DNA of 64,000 nucleotides, taken from Dysidea avara (Eukaryota > Porifera > Demospongiae > Dictyoceratida > Dysideidae). Made by a program: the position numbers and the translations under genes. Shown piece after piece: positions 36,674 to 48,569 of this stretch. The notes under the pieces are model-generated. The model did not search any database. It had not been told where the DNA came from and worked only from the letters and a program-made list of their open reading frames with translations. The stretch's first letter is position 1; each line of letters begins with the position of its first letter. The stretch lies in NCBI RefSeq assembly GCF_963678975.1, contig NC_089278.1:7343479-7407478 (forward strand), in the 5' to 3' direction.

Positions 36674-37362
36674 ATACTATAATTAGAGTAATACTGTAAT
36701 ACAGTAATCTTTTCTACTCCTCATCAAGCAATGCTTCAGGATCTTGGGACTGTACCACACTTAAAGACCAATACTGGCTTAAGCTCAATTGGACTTATTG
36801 CTTGAGCCATGATTCCAGTACCATTGGCAGTAGCAATGTTCGGACCACCGGCCAGCTACATGCCCTCACTCTGTGACATCCAGTAGACAATGCTGACATG
36901 CCAAAAGTTATATCTTTGCTTATAATATATTACGGGTTATTTCGGGCAATACAGATGATCTTTGTCCAGTCTCTGCCTTGTTACAATACCCTACAAAAAG
37001 AACTAAATTTATTGAAGCTACCCAGGTAGCACTTGCTGCAGCACTATTACTAGCAAAGGATCACGTAGGGACATAGCTGTAGAACAGGGGCAGCCACAAC
37101 AGCAGCTACAGCCGGATAATTTAGAAGAAGACCCTTACTTAACTCACAGAATGTGGTTAAGTGAATTCATCATAGTGGTAATCTGTCTGTTATACCCCTA
37201 CACAAACTATCTGGCATGTGATGGTAATATCATCACCTAACATACAAGGTACCTTGTGGTCCACAAGTTCAAATATCTCATGTTGCTTTGTTCACTTATA
37301 ATCAAGTAACGGCAACACAAAAGCAGTATACAGAAGACAAAGCACCGCTGATGGCAGTGACC

Positions 37363-37476
37363 CATAATGATAATAGAGGCAACACGAGACCTGACTCTGG
37401 AGACCACATTGGAGATGTGTAAAGTCCAGTGTGGTCTCCAGAGTCAGGTCTTGTGTTGCCTCTATTATTCGTTATG
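37363..37476. repeat. Inverted repeat, 2 x ~50 bp arms
   Basis: CATAATGATAATAGAGGCAA and GACTCTGGAGACCACA are mirrored by CTGGTGTGG-type complement with three or four mismatches; loop about 12 bases. No element ends seen; could be a MITE core. Confidence 0.7.
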
Positions 37477-38762
37477 TTTTGTATGTGTGTTATGCCTGTT
37501 GTATTTATTATTGCAATTGTTTAGTGTATTTGTGTTTTGTATTTAGCTATATTGTATTTTACTTTTAATCTTTACAGGGCTCCACTGAAAATCAGTATTC
37601 AGATACTGAGTGGATCCCCTGTTAAAAAATTACAATTACAATATTTCACTGTATTGGGATATTTTAGGGACAATGCAGTGATAGTTTCAAATCCTGTATT
37701 ATCCCATCTCTAATGTTCATTACCATAAGCAATTGTGTGGTTTGCATATGAAATAACTGCTTACAACATATATGCTGACAACACACATGCAGAGCAACTA
37801 GGTTATGATTCTGCTCTCTATAAGGTACCTTGACAAAACTGGAGACAATGTTATTTACCTTTGGTCATGCCTAAGGATCTGAATAGTAAATTACCACTAT
37901 AAGATATCAGCCTAAACTTCATGGCTTCAAATAATGAACGAGGTGATCGGGAAAGCATGCAAGGCATAGAGCCTTCATAGGAGGGGGGCAGCCTTTTCAC
38001 AACACTTTGGTGGCAACTGTAGAAGCTCTGTGAAGTGTTTCCACATTTTCTGAGAGATTGGTGATTCAGTGCATTCTTTTAGGTTTCCAATGAGTCAGCT
38101 AGTTTGTGACTTGGAAGCCGCCATTGCATAGATATTCTGTATCAAGCTCAATGCCTTACATCCCTGCCCTGACTATCATGAACCATGTTCATAATAGGGA
38201 TTGGGGAGAAACTCTCTAATAGAATGCACACCAATAGCAGCCTTCCAGGCTTTGGATGTGTTTCAAAAACCTTCCAGACCTTCCTCTAGTGTTGTAAAGA
38301 CTGACCTGGAAGTATAAAACACAAGGGAAAGGGTTTTGGAAATTTTTTAAAATTTCCAAAATTGTCCCAAATCTCCTTGTTTCGCGCGTCTACAGCCCAC
38401 AGGAAGTAGATATCAGCACTAAAAACGTATGGCATATTTTAAAATCATTCCTACCCAGGTCTGTGTGGTATTAAAATCTTTGCTTTCTAAGGAGATTGTG
38501 AAATATAGAGCAAGAGTCATGGCTTTGAGACGCCATTCACCCGCAAAGCCATAAAAGCAAAAGTACAGCAGTTTAAAAATGCCATTTGAAGCAATGCATG
38601 GGACTAAAATGCATCAAGATGTATTAAACTAAAGATTAAGCGATTAACAAAGTGTATATTTAGCTGGTCACCAGTCACGGTGCAAATATTTATTTAGCCA
38701 GTCGTTGGTTGTATAAACATTAGGAAGTGTCACCTATAACTCAAGTATCAAACACACTAGTT

Positions 38763-39095
38763 GTATGAAGGTAAGTTTTTGGATGAGTTCGAGCAAAGCG
38801 AGCATCCCAGCAAAGCTGGGCCAACCCTAGCTCGCCTCGAACTCACCCAAAAACTTACCTTCATACAGACAGTGAAAGTCATTGTTATGTTTAACAGGCA
38901 AACATCAGGTTAGCGTTAGGGTTAGGGTTGGGTTCAGCTTTGGTTTCTTCTTCACTGGTATGGGTTAGACTATATAGTATTATATTTGTAACATTTAAAT
39001 AGTACAAAAACAAAGGATGAGCCAGCAAGCACTGGTGGTACAGTGGTAGAGTGTGGGTACTCCAATCTTGGATGTGTGGGTTCAAGCCTTGGTAA
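38763..39095. mobile_element. Composite element: hairpin plus tRNA-like head, copy A
   Basis: Hairpin at 38763-38872 (GTATGAAGGTAAGTTTTTGG and complement), body with AACCAAAGCTGAAC on the minus strand, then a tRNA-like segment at 39020-39093 (A box TGGTACAGTGGTAGAG, B box GGGTTCAAGCC). Mirror-image copy at 51445-51810; hairpin and body only at 55745-55940. Confidence 0.6.
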
Positions 39096-39943
39096 CATCA
39101 CACTTTTTTTCTTCATTTCTTATACCTTTTTGTGTCACGATTTTCTCTAAGTTTTTTTTTTTTAAATAGCAATGACTGGCTAGATATCAACAGTGTAAAC
39201 ATTAAACATAAATGCTGCTCACTGAAATTTGTTTCTGAACGTTTTAGAGTTCTTCAACTCGTGTCAGTGAAGGGGGTGTGGCCCATAGCCCATCACTGAA
39301 ACCGCATTCTGGGCACTTTCCCAAGGGCTGCTACAGCCATTTATCAGTCAAGAATCGACGTAACAAGCCTCGTAAGCTATCAGAAATAGCATAACCCTTT
39401 GTCGAAAAGGGTGTGTGTCCGCGATCAAAAATTAAGGGCAGCTCTGAAGCTTTGGGGGATAGAATTTGTGTAAGAAAACAGTATTGCCTTCCAGTAATTG
39501 TATAAATCTTTAATTTAATGAACTTAGTACTTATTTCTGTAAAGTTATAATGCATGTGCTATTCTAATGTTTGCAATTACTCTTCCCTATTCTACTTGTT
39601 TAAATTTACAATTCCCCCCCCTAGTTTCTGAAAATTTTTCATGTCCATGCACATGGACAACACAATTTTTATGGCTGGTGTACACTGCATGCAGTAATAT
39701 AGTACTGCTGCATGGATTTCATGATGTAACTTGTACATAAATACACTGAAAGCAGCAAATCAAATTTACCATATACCAGGTGTAAATAAAATTTGACAAA
39801 TTCACACTCACCAGTCTCAATGTTAAAAAGCTAGCAATTGCATAGACTCCACATCACTGGCTTTTGAGGTGCTTATTGACATTTGACAGATTTAATGATT
39901 TAAGTTCAAAACACACAGTACAATTTTTTTTTAAATTAAACAA

Positions 39944-40330
39944 AGAAATTATTTCCCTGCACCACTAGGGATTGACAGATAGCCCTGACTGTATGAGTTC
40001 TGTACCACTCTATAGGATACACCTACATCAACCTTGCGGAGGAGTCCTCTCCAACAATAAAGCACAAACACCCTTGTACTATGTAGGAAACACTCCTACC
40101 ATACCATACTGTTCCCATATGGAAGAACCCTCTGCAGGGACATTTCAATTTTTTTGTTGTTTGTTTGTTCCCGAAGAAATTACCTCTGTGTACCACTAGG
40201 GATTGACAGATAACCCTGAGTGCTACACCACTCTGTAGGATTCATCCCTACATTTACACTTCACCGAGACCTCCTCCCGTGTGGGCTAGCTCTCTCCTCC
40301 TACACGATGAAGCAGGATGACCCCTGCATG
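39944..40330. repeat. Diverged local duplication
   Basis: CACTAGGGATTGACAGATA with flanks recurs 230 bases apart (39963 and 40195), with about 150 bases of related sequence in each. No coding frame. A poor SINE or satellite remnant. Confidence 0.6.
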
Positions 40331-41252
40331 ACATAGAGAAGTCTCTTCCTGGTGTGCTAAGATTACTCTATCAGCACCAGGGGTTGCAGCTGTATCAAGA
40401 CCAGCACTTGTGCAGCTGCAATTTGTACTAGACAGATGTTAATAACATCGTGGGGTGAGCCTGAGTGGGTTGAATTGGTTATGATTTATGATTTTGTTTT
40501 AAATTGTCAGTATATATAGTTATGTTGCTTTTAAATGATATAAAGTCAATAATTAATTATTCTTTAATATTATTGGGATGGCAGGGTGATGGTGTTGATT
40601 CTTCAATATTTGGATTGTTTGAAATATCAGAATTCTCTACTTGCTTGAAATATAGCATCTATTTGTTTGCTAGCCACTGCAGCACGTTTAGTTATGTCCT
40701 TTTGTCTTCTTTTATGTAATCTAATTCCTTTTGTTGTGCTGTTTCTCTTATCTTCTAGATCTCTCATGCTGATTTCTTCTTCTAAGCTGCTCGTCTTTCT
40801 TCATGATTGTCAATAGCTAATGAAGAAAAACCACTAAATGGTACTGACCTGTTCAATTTACAATTTAATTTGCTATACACTCAAAATCATATCAGGTGAT
40901 CTTTGTGTATCAATACACTACATACCATTATCACTGCACGTACGTAGCTGATCAGTAAATTATGCTGTAGCTTTTTTGTACATTAACGATCCTACGAAAG
41001 CCCTGGAAGTGTGGGGCTCGTTCAGGCTCACCCCAATTATCAGTATTCATGATTGCCATATCCTGTTCAGTTCCTGACCTCACTCATGATCATAAATAAA
41101 ACTAAATGTTGTTAGCAAGAATGGTAAGATGCCACCTTGAATATGATAGAGGCCTTATTGATTTTGAAAAATGCTGCAATCTGATTGGTATTGCATCTAT
41201 TGCAATTTGCACAAGTGCCAGCAGCTCTGCGAGGGTCTGGCTACACCAGATT

Positions 41253-42332
41253 CAGGGGCGTAGCCAGGATTTTTTGAAGGGGGGTTCCAACAGCAGTACT
41301 AAGTTACCAGAAGCAGGGGTCTGGGGGCTGTGCCCCCAGCCAGCCACTGAGAGACTTTCAATATTTTAATGAATCAAAACTCAGCAAATTGCTAAATTTT
41401 ATGGAAAAAATAGTACATTAAGTATAATACATATAAGTGCCCCTGGGATGAAGCTATACAGCTACTTAGTGGAAACAGACAGCATAACACATAGACACTT
41501 GTAAGTGATATTTATCTTACTGGTATAGGAACCATGAATCCACTGATAACAAATGGAATGACTTACAATCAAAATGTAGCTAGCATGGATTCATCTTGCA
41601 TGCCCAAGTGATAAATTACTGGAGTTCTATATCTTTAAACACTGCGCACCAAAGCTATATTCATGCTCAGTTTTGCATTTAATGTTACATGTAGAATGTG
41701 TGAAAAACTTCACTAATGAATTATAGAAGTTCCTTAACCGGCTTAACATATATTTACATGCATGTTTTATTAGAGTATACGTGACTGCTCTATTATAGTA
41801 TATCCATCTTTTTAACAAGTTTTCAAGAGGGCTGTAAATCCTTCCGAGAGATGAATGCAAGCTTTATCAAGAGTTCATAATATAAAAAGAGAGGAGAGTG
41901 TCCCACTTCAGTGTAGCCTGTATAAAAGCGAATCTCAAAGTAATACAGTAAAACTTTGATTACTTTAGGATATCATGTCAACACATGAAGTGTTAAGGAA
42001 TGTTGACAATGTCATCAGTAGGTTGCTTATTGAAGCCACAACTACAACAGTCATTGAAACTTAATGCTGAGTAGAGACCTGACCAACTAACACAGTGAAA
42101 GTGACTATAGGTATTGCATCATAACTTTGAGATTTGCGTTTGTACAGGCTAGGACACTCTCCTCTCTTTTTATATTATGAACTCTTGGCTTTATCAATTG
42201 TTGTGCTGCACCATACACTATTACTCACTCATTTTGTCCTGCCACACTAAATGGTGTGTTAGGGTCCCACTGTAAACTCAAAAGTCTAAATTTTACAGAG
42301 CGGTTCCTGAACCCCCCCTCCCTACGTCCCTG
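41253..42332. mobile_element. hAT-like non-autonomous element, copy A
   Basis: Ends CAGGGGCGTAGCCAGGA and TACGTCCCTG. The whole sequence, minus a MITE insertion at 41868-42187, aligns in reverse with 57494-58306 (same blocks: AACCATGAATCCA, TTACTGGAGTTCTATATCTT, TGGTGTGTTAGGGTCC). No ORF. Confidence 0.7.
41868..42187. mobile_element. Longer MITE of the CAAGAGTTC family with target duplication, inside a hAT-like element
   Basis: 320 bp with about 30-bp terminal inverted repeats (CAAGAGTTCATAATAT then AAAAAGAGAGGAGAGTGTCC). GCTTTAT flanks both sides. The related element at 57494-58306 has the empty site (reverse strand, near 57645-57650), which shows this is an insertion. Confidence 0.8.
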
Positions 42333-42520
42333 AGATTAGACTGCAGCAGAGTAAACCACCAGTTCTATGTGGCAGCTATTTAACACCTTCTCTCCACTCC
42401 TTTTTTACCAATAGGATGATGTTTAGTTAACCATTCAATTTACTCTGTGGAAACAAACTGGCTAATTTAATTAACTAAGTTTCCCAAAGACAGGAGTACT
42501 AGATAGTAGCTGCTATTAGC

Positions 42521-42820
42521 AGGGGCAGATCCAGGCTTATGGAAAGGTGGGGTCAAAATGAACTGAGGTACTACATTGTCTGGTTTGGTAAGGTAAGACC
42601 AAAAAAAGGTCATAACCAGCTGACAATAGCTGCCCACCTCACCAACTATGCATTTGTAGCTGATAAAGTACATAAGAATCCTTACATAGCTCACTACACA
42701 CTGCTCTAATACTGTGACTGCTTTATTAGAATGACTGCTCTATTAGAGTATCTTGACCTTGGTATACAAAAAATTTTTGGAGGGGGGGTCAAGAGCCCCC
42801 TTTGACCCCCCTGCCTCTAG
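42521..42820. mobile_element. hAT-like MITE with 8-bp target duplication
   Basis: 300 bp between direct repeats CTATTAGC at 42513-42520 and 42821-42828. Ends AGGGGCAGATCCAGG and CCCCCTGCCTCTA. The 8-bp duplication fits the hAT superfamily. Contains three CTCTAATAGAG-type motifs. Confidence 0.75.
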
Positions 42821-43954
42821 CTATTAGCTCACCTCAAAAAGGGGCTTGCACTCCGGAGACTACTGTGGAAAGGAGAGGGTTTGTAATCTGAGTTTTATCA
42901 ATAATCGTTGTTGGCTAATGAACAGTTTTAAATATAAAGGTTGCACATTTTCCCACACACATTCTAAGCACAAGCCCCTTCATTTTCACAGCTGGTGCCT
43001 GCCAATTCCAATTTGCACAGTCTCCAAAAGCTACGCCCTAGCATTGGATTCAGTACTTCAGTTGATAGAGATGTGAACACCTCGCTACCACTCATGGCCT
43101 ACCCTTTTAATGAATGTGCCTGTTAATAGCTAGCTATCTAATCTAGATAGTGGCTGCTGACAAGTTTGAGCTAACACACTAGCTGATCCTGCTGGCAAAG
43201 GGTTCTGGATGAAGCTGTATGAGCCCACCATGCACACTGAGTTCTGCTGAAGTCATCTCAGTACAGCCCACTAGAGGTTTATCCACTACTCAAGTTGTCA
43301 ACATGGCTGAGAGCTACTACTGGTTGTTTTTCCCTGAAGTTGGGTTGCTTAGTCTGTGTCAGAATACTGTTTAGTTTATCAACAATGATAGCACTGGAGC
43401 TAAACACATTGGGGCTACTTTCACTGTTGCTGTGCAAAATGCTGCAACTGAGTGCCTGTGAGACCAGCTTGACTGGTTTAATGTCCAGGCTTACCTACTT
43501 AGTGAAAAACCATTTGTTGTTTGTCTCCACCTTCCTATGGGCCTTATGCATAGCATGCACATTTGCATCCGTAGCAACCAGTGGTTCCCAGTAAACAACC
43601 ATCACCCTAGAGACACTTCCAAGTTAACCCTGTTTAACCTTTGGTTAAACTTGTATTAATTTGTAGAACAAGGCTTACCACAACTAACTTGTCAAGTGTG
43701 TCAACAGCAGCTGCTACAAGGAGCAACAAGATTTTTCAGCTGGTTCATGAGTGTCCTGTTATAGGAAACAAACACCAAACACGGTAATTACTAAACTGGT
43801 CTTTGGAGAAAAGTTTACACATTCACAAGTAAACATACCCAAAATCCTATCAAATACACATGGGTGCATATTAAGATTGGCGCAGTTGTCTCTAGAGTTG
43901 TTTGTACACAGCTTTAGATTATTGTGTTACATGTCATGTACAAATAAATTTCTT

Positions 43955-44248
43955 TTACTTGCTTTGTTCTTGCAATAACAAAGTCTGTAACTGTTCTACC
44001 TTGTGTTTTAACTCCTGTATTTCTTTGTCTTTGTCTGCTGTTAACTCGTCAATTCTGATATACACACACTTTACCTCAGGCGCTGCAACTAACTTCAAAT
44101 TGGCTGGTAAAATTGTACTAGGCAATGTCACTAGTGGTACATCCATACCACAAAGTAAAAGAAATAACTTGATGAAGTCTGAAGACAAGAGATCATGGAG
44201 TCCATGAAATGTACATTCAGGTAACATCACAGATTGGATACCATACAC
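43955..44248 (-). CDS. ORF with C-terminal coiled coil, possibly 3' exon of the gene above
   Basis: Frame reads FDEVYGIQSVMLPECTFHGL, DLLSSDFIKLFLLLCGMDVP, then IDELTADKDKEIQELKHKVE, QLQTLLLQEQSK and a stop. The last 30 residues have clear heptads. A splice from the AAT-GTAATG site near 44328 to an acceptor near 44252 keeps frame, but the acceptor is weak (GATGAG). It may instead be an independent remnant. Confidence 0.4.
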   Translation of the reverse strand: MYGIQSVMLPECTFHGLHDLLSSDFIKLFLLLCGMDVPLVTLPSTILPANLKLVAAPEVKCVYIRIDELTADKDKEIQELKHKVEQLQTLLLQEQSK

Positions 44249-44304
44249 CTCATCAAAATATGGAAATCGATAAGAAAAATCTTATTGTAACTATACTACC
44301 ATAT

Positions 44305-44969
44305 TCATTGAAGAGGAGGCACCATTACATTGCTGTCTTGACTAGTAGTGGACTTTAAGGTCCAATAGACATACTTTACTGGGCCGTTCTTTGCTACCAT
44401 ACCATCTTCATACAGCATCTCTTCTACCTCTAACTTGTAGCCATACATCTCGCGCAGCATGGCTATCAGATGGTCTACGTAACTGTACCAAACATACGGT
44501 TTCTCTCTCATTTTTTTGCTGTAATACACGGATATGTTTAATAGGCATTTGTATACTGGAACATATGGGTACATTCGGTTGCAAATCGAATCTCTTCTTG
44601 ACTTCAAGTTACTGAATAGTTGCTTGACTATGGCAGATATTTCAGCGGTACTGAATAATTTGTAGCCAATAAAATGATATTCAGACCCAGGTATATCACG
44701 AACATTCTCAACTTCGCCGTATTCCAAGCTGCTAGCAGCAGTAGGGTTATCATCCCTGCTTCCTCTAAGAATCTTAGACCCTACAAAGATTTAGTAATAA
44801 TCCACACTACTTTAGATATACCTGGATGAATGTATGTAAAATCGGAACTCTGCGACCACTTTGTGTAGTAATGATCAATTATATTCTCTCCAAATGCTTC
44901 TTTCAAAACAACCATCTTTAACAAATTCAGTGTTTGAAACCCGAAACCAGGGGGTAGGTCATGTCGCAT
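44305..44969 (-). CDS. Two-exon gene of unknown function (207 residues)
   Basis: Exons 44822-44969 and 44305-44780 (minus) join in phase 1 through a 41-base GT-AG intron, giving MRHDLPPGFGFQTLNLL through YYTKWSQSSDFTYIHPG and ending at MVPPLQ. The long open second exon, with YHFIGYKLFSTAEISAIV, KQLFSNLKSRRDSICNRM and DHLIAMLREMYGYKLEVEEM, looks like a folded helical protein. I recognise no family. The ORF at 43955-44248 on the same strand may be an alternative or following 3' exon. Upstream, nested transposons begin at 45050, so the true 5' end could be displaced or lost. Confidence 0.5.
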
Positions 44970-45049
44970 GTATTGATGCGCTTATTGCCAGTTATTGCAT
45001 GGTGGTTGCTGCCCAGGGAGAAATGAGTTGTAAGATTCTTCCAAGACTC

Positions 45050-45722
45050 AGAGGCGGTGGATCCAGATTTTTTAAAAGGGAGGTTCCACTCTGGAATTGT
45101 AGCTTCAGCCTAAACAGGGCCGCCCGGAGGGGGGGGGGGGGGGGGGGGACTGGGGCATTTTGCCCCCCGGGCCCCAGCCTGAAAGGGGCCCCAGGAAGGG
45201 CCCCTTGTATACCTGTTTAAAAGATCGATATACTCTAATAGAGCAGTTACAGTATTCTTCAGAGGAGTAGTGTAGCAAGCTTATAAATAAGGAGATATGG
45301 TTGGTGAGGGGTAGCTATTGTCAGCATGTAATGACCTTTTTTTTTTTTTTTGGTCTTTAACTTATAGCTTGGGTGAAGTTGTGATTCAGAATGGAACCTC
45401 CTTGCCCCTGGGGCCCCACTTTAACTCTTTGCCGTGGGCCCCTTGATTTCTCTGGGCGGCCCTGGCTGTAAGTGGAAGACAAAAAAGGTCATCACCTACT
45501 GACAATAGCTACCCCTCACCATAGATGCCCTCACCAACTATATTTACTTATTTATAACTCCACACGTAGCCCGGTGGCCTGCTACACTGCTAGCTCCTCT
45601 TAAGCTCTTAAGATGCTCGCTATCTCGATCTTGACTGCTCTATTAGAGTATCTCGAGTAAGAGAGGCTCTTTCACAAAGGGGGTTCCATGGAACTCTTTG
45701 AACCCCTCTGGATCCACCTACA
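45050..45722. mobile_element. hAT-like MITE interrupted by another hAT-like MITE
   Basis: Outer ends AGAGGCGGTGGATCCAG and CTGGATCCACCT. The inner element (45115-45464, CAGGGCCGCCCGGAGG...GGGCGGCCCTG) sits in its left part. Both contain the same ~180-bp core (CTCTAATAGAG motif; TAAATAAGGAGATAT; AGCTATTGTCAGCA; a long T tract), in opposite orientations. An 18-20-bp G run is at 45129-45148. Confidence 0.75.
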
Positions 45723-45727
45723 AGTGA

Positions 45728-45880
45728 CAAGAAACTTGCAAGAAAAGGGACATTGTAAGTTTCTTGCAAGAATCATGCAAGACGTAAGAATCTTGCAAGA
45801 ACCTTGCAAGAATATCTTGCAAGAAAAGGGACATTTTCGTGCAAGAATCTTGCTGGAAGACTTGCAAGTCTTGCACATGA
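45728..45880. repeat. Cluster of CTTGCAAGA palindromes
   Basis: TCTTGCAAGA-like units occur about nine times in 150 bases with irregular spacing, some inside GAAAAGGGACATT direct repeats (45735 and 45823). Confidence 0.8.
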
Positions 45881-45941
45881 TTTCTCCCTGGGTGGCCTTG
45901 AGACAAAAATGGCGGACAGTGTAATGCACTAGCCATCCATT

Positions 45942-46185
45942 TTTGTGACCGGATTTGTGAAAATGGGTCTTCCACACACACCCAATTCTATGAACTTAGA
46001 CCATAACTTAATGTTCAAGAAACTTATTAACTTGAAATTTTTTCCATTCATTAAGCTAAGTTGGTACTTACCACTGACCAAATTTCAAGGCAATAGCTGT
46101 TTCCATGCAATCTTAAGTTATGAATCGTCGAAGTTGATAAATTGGATGTGTGTGGAAGACCCCTTTTCGCAAATCTGGTCACATT
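45942..46185. mobile_element. MITE, family 1 copy B
   Basis: Ends TTTGTGACCGGATTTGTGA / TCTGGTCACATTT, with GGTCTTCCACACACA just inside on both sides as in copy A. The interior is diverged. Confidence 0.8.
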
Positions 46186-47179
46186 TATGGCTAGTGTAAT
46201 ACACTATACACTATCAGTACGTTCGCGTTGAGCTGAACCCTCAAAAACGATTAATAACTTACGATTGCTACATCGCATGGGGCTCCTGTATAGCTCGATA
46301 CGTAGCGCTTCTCAATCCGCTAAAAATATATTAAAAGCGCTTCATTCGAATGTAAGACACTCCCGTTATGGCACTGTAAAGTTTCGCCATACATTTTCAA
46401 TGGGGAAGCCTCTAAAGCGCGGCCCTTTGATGGTCATGTTGACACATGTTTGTGGCGAAGCCAGACGTCACATACCCACCCTAAACACGCATGATTTCAC
46501 CATCCCTTATGTAAGAGGTTGTAATACACTTTTACAAGAAAAATAAAACAGATTTTGTGTGTGTAAAACAGAGTTGCATAAGTAGAAGAGCTGGGGCCAC
46601 TGTTGCACTGTATTTAGAAGATAAGTGGCCTGCTTATATTCAGGTAAAAACTTCTTCAGCCTCAAAAGAGAAAATAACCAAATTATAACAGCTCAAAATC
46701 CATTATGTAGCATTGGTGTTCCTGCAAGTGAGCCAAACAACATGTATTTTACTTCACATTCACCACAGCTGACTATCGTCTTCTGTTCCCATTTAGTCAA
46801 TTTGTCATTTTAATACTTTTCTCATCACTTCGCCACACATGTACACAGTTTTTCCAGCCAGCATTTTGTTTTTGAAGTTACATTCCCAAAAAACTCTAAA
46901 AGTTTCAACAAATGAAATAATACTGTTTGTATGAATTTGGGCTGATAGTACCTGTAGTGACTTCCAAACACTCCTGCACTGATTAAATAATTTATACAAG
47001 GGATGGTATGTTCAACTTCGGATAGCACAATAAAGCAATGATATTTTTTTATTAAAGTGCACACACTTACACGTACTTCATCTGTATTTTTATGTACTTC
47101 ACAGAGTTTAATCCCAGCTACCTGATGACTCCTGGGGAACAAAATCAAGTTATAACACCAATGCTGCAAATATCAAACA

Positions 47180-48065
47180 ATCGTACATCAGATGAAGTAA
47201 GCCCAGAAGAAGACTTGGACCCGCTGCTGCTAGTGGACAATTCATTAATACCACCATCACCATCTTCACTATCACTGCCGATTTGGATGAGGAATTGCTC
47301 TAGAAGTTCTTCATTACCCAAGTCTCATCCAAATACACAACTGGTCTTCCTTCAGTTCTGTTGCACCTCGTTCGTCTTTAATATTTATGATACTGATGGA
47401 CTGTGCAGGACTGCTCATAGCATACCCTGCACATATGTGTAGTGGAATTAAAGCACAAACAGTTTCAATGCTAACCTCTTGTCATTAATCGTCTTGTACT
47501 TAAATCCCATATCACTCAACACTCTTTAAAGCAATGTTCTACCCCCAGAGAAAACACCATCATTCTTAAGTTTGGCCTAAGACGGAGTAAGTGACAAAGT
47601 TCCAGGTTTCAAAATTTAACTTACCAAAATCTTTGAGAGCGATAGATTTCCTCCCTTCCGTACAATGAATGGATCTTGTCTGATAGTATCTGGGTTAAAA
47701 CTGTCTGTATCAACAAGGACTCGTGAACATTTGTACCTGACGATTACAGAATTGAGCGGGCTTGTGCAAAGTGCATTTTGTACCTTTTTCTTGGCGTAAA
47801 TAAATCGCCTTTCTTGCGGTGCTCCATTCTAATGGATGTCCTTGAAATCCCTGCGTGGCGTAATGTATGCCAAAACCCAGCAAAGAAGGCATGATACAAT
47901 ACCGGTGGCCTTCGAGATTCTCTCCGTGATGTTGATAGAAATTTTACATTTCTTCGCTTCTTGCTTAAAGTACTCCCATAGTTTCATAAGTAGATACTTC
48001 GTTTGGCTGTTTAATGTCTTCCCAAAAGGGTTTCGCTCCGCACTCGCTGACGGTACACTGGACAC
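47180..48065 (-). pseudogene. Decayed DDE-superfamily transposase
   Basis: Minus-strand pieces in several frames follow the order of a transposase. An N-terminal segment FGKTLNSQTKYLLMKLWEYF and ITERISKATG (helix-turn-helix region) lies at 47850-48065. DKIHSLYGREE follows near 47670. FSGGRTLL, an internal stop, then RVLSDMGFKYKTINDKR lie at 47483-47563. GRPVVYLDETWV lies near 47320-47350. GGRT...L...MGFKYK and VYLDETW are the conserved blocks of DDE transposases common in invertebrate genomes. Frameshifts and stops show it is dead. No terminal repeats identified with certainty. Confidence 0.6.
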
Positions 48066-48569
48066 TATGTTTAAAGCCTTTGATCTTGTATGGCTTCTTA
48101 ATCAACAACTCAGGATTCAGCTCAACGCGAACGTACTATAGCCATAAATAACCTTAAAAACTATTTAAAAAATTTTAGTATTATCAACTAGCTACCCTAA
48201 TAACTGACAACGAAGCGTTACTTCACTTTTCAGATGCGATAATTGCGTGTGTTCACCAGTTGTATATTTTACAAAAGTTACCAAGGAAGAGCACAGTAGG
48301 GATATAGCACTTCTTATAGTTTCCATGGCTTTGATTTAATATCGTGCACTACTCCAGCTTGTTTCAGTACTTTTTATCAATGGTCCCTACTCTAGTTGAA
48401 ATTTTTTGTGTACTTGTAAGTTGTAAAACATGCCAAAGAACACTTGTTTTTATGGGTGTTCTCTACATGTACATTTTGTGATACATGGTTGCTTTCTGCA
48501 TGGCGTAAACTAACCTGTTATTAAAACAATTAGTACAGTTGGAGTCTTATCTTGAATGATACCAAATCT

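Larger units (their letters stand above)
32490..43950. other. Repeat-dominated interval without a supported gene
   Basis: No conserved exon recognised. Contents: three related SINE copies (34085-35240), a perfect-looking hairpin (37363-37476), hairpin/tRNA composite (38763-39095), a diverged local duplication (39944-40120 and 40174-40330), a hAT-like element (41253-42332) with a palindromic MITE inside, and another hAT-like element (42521-42820). Short ORFs at 33472-33848 and 43295-43594 lack family similarity. Bases 32490-34080, 35830-36580, 37480-38740 and 40400-41100 show me nothing recognisable. Confidence 0.6.

Noticed and set aside
38910..38940. Telomere-like TTAGGG units
   Set aside because: Only about two units, inside the body of a hairpin/tRNA composite element whose other copy has drifted from it.
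43295..43594. Hydrophobic 99-codon ORF
   Set aside because: Looks like a membrane protein by composition only; no conserved motif, no good start context, in repeat-rich DNA.
46265..46546. ORF of 93 codons on the plus strand
   Set aside because: No family similarity, no splice context, flanked by a MITE and a dead transposase.
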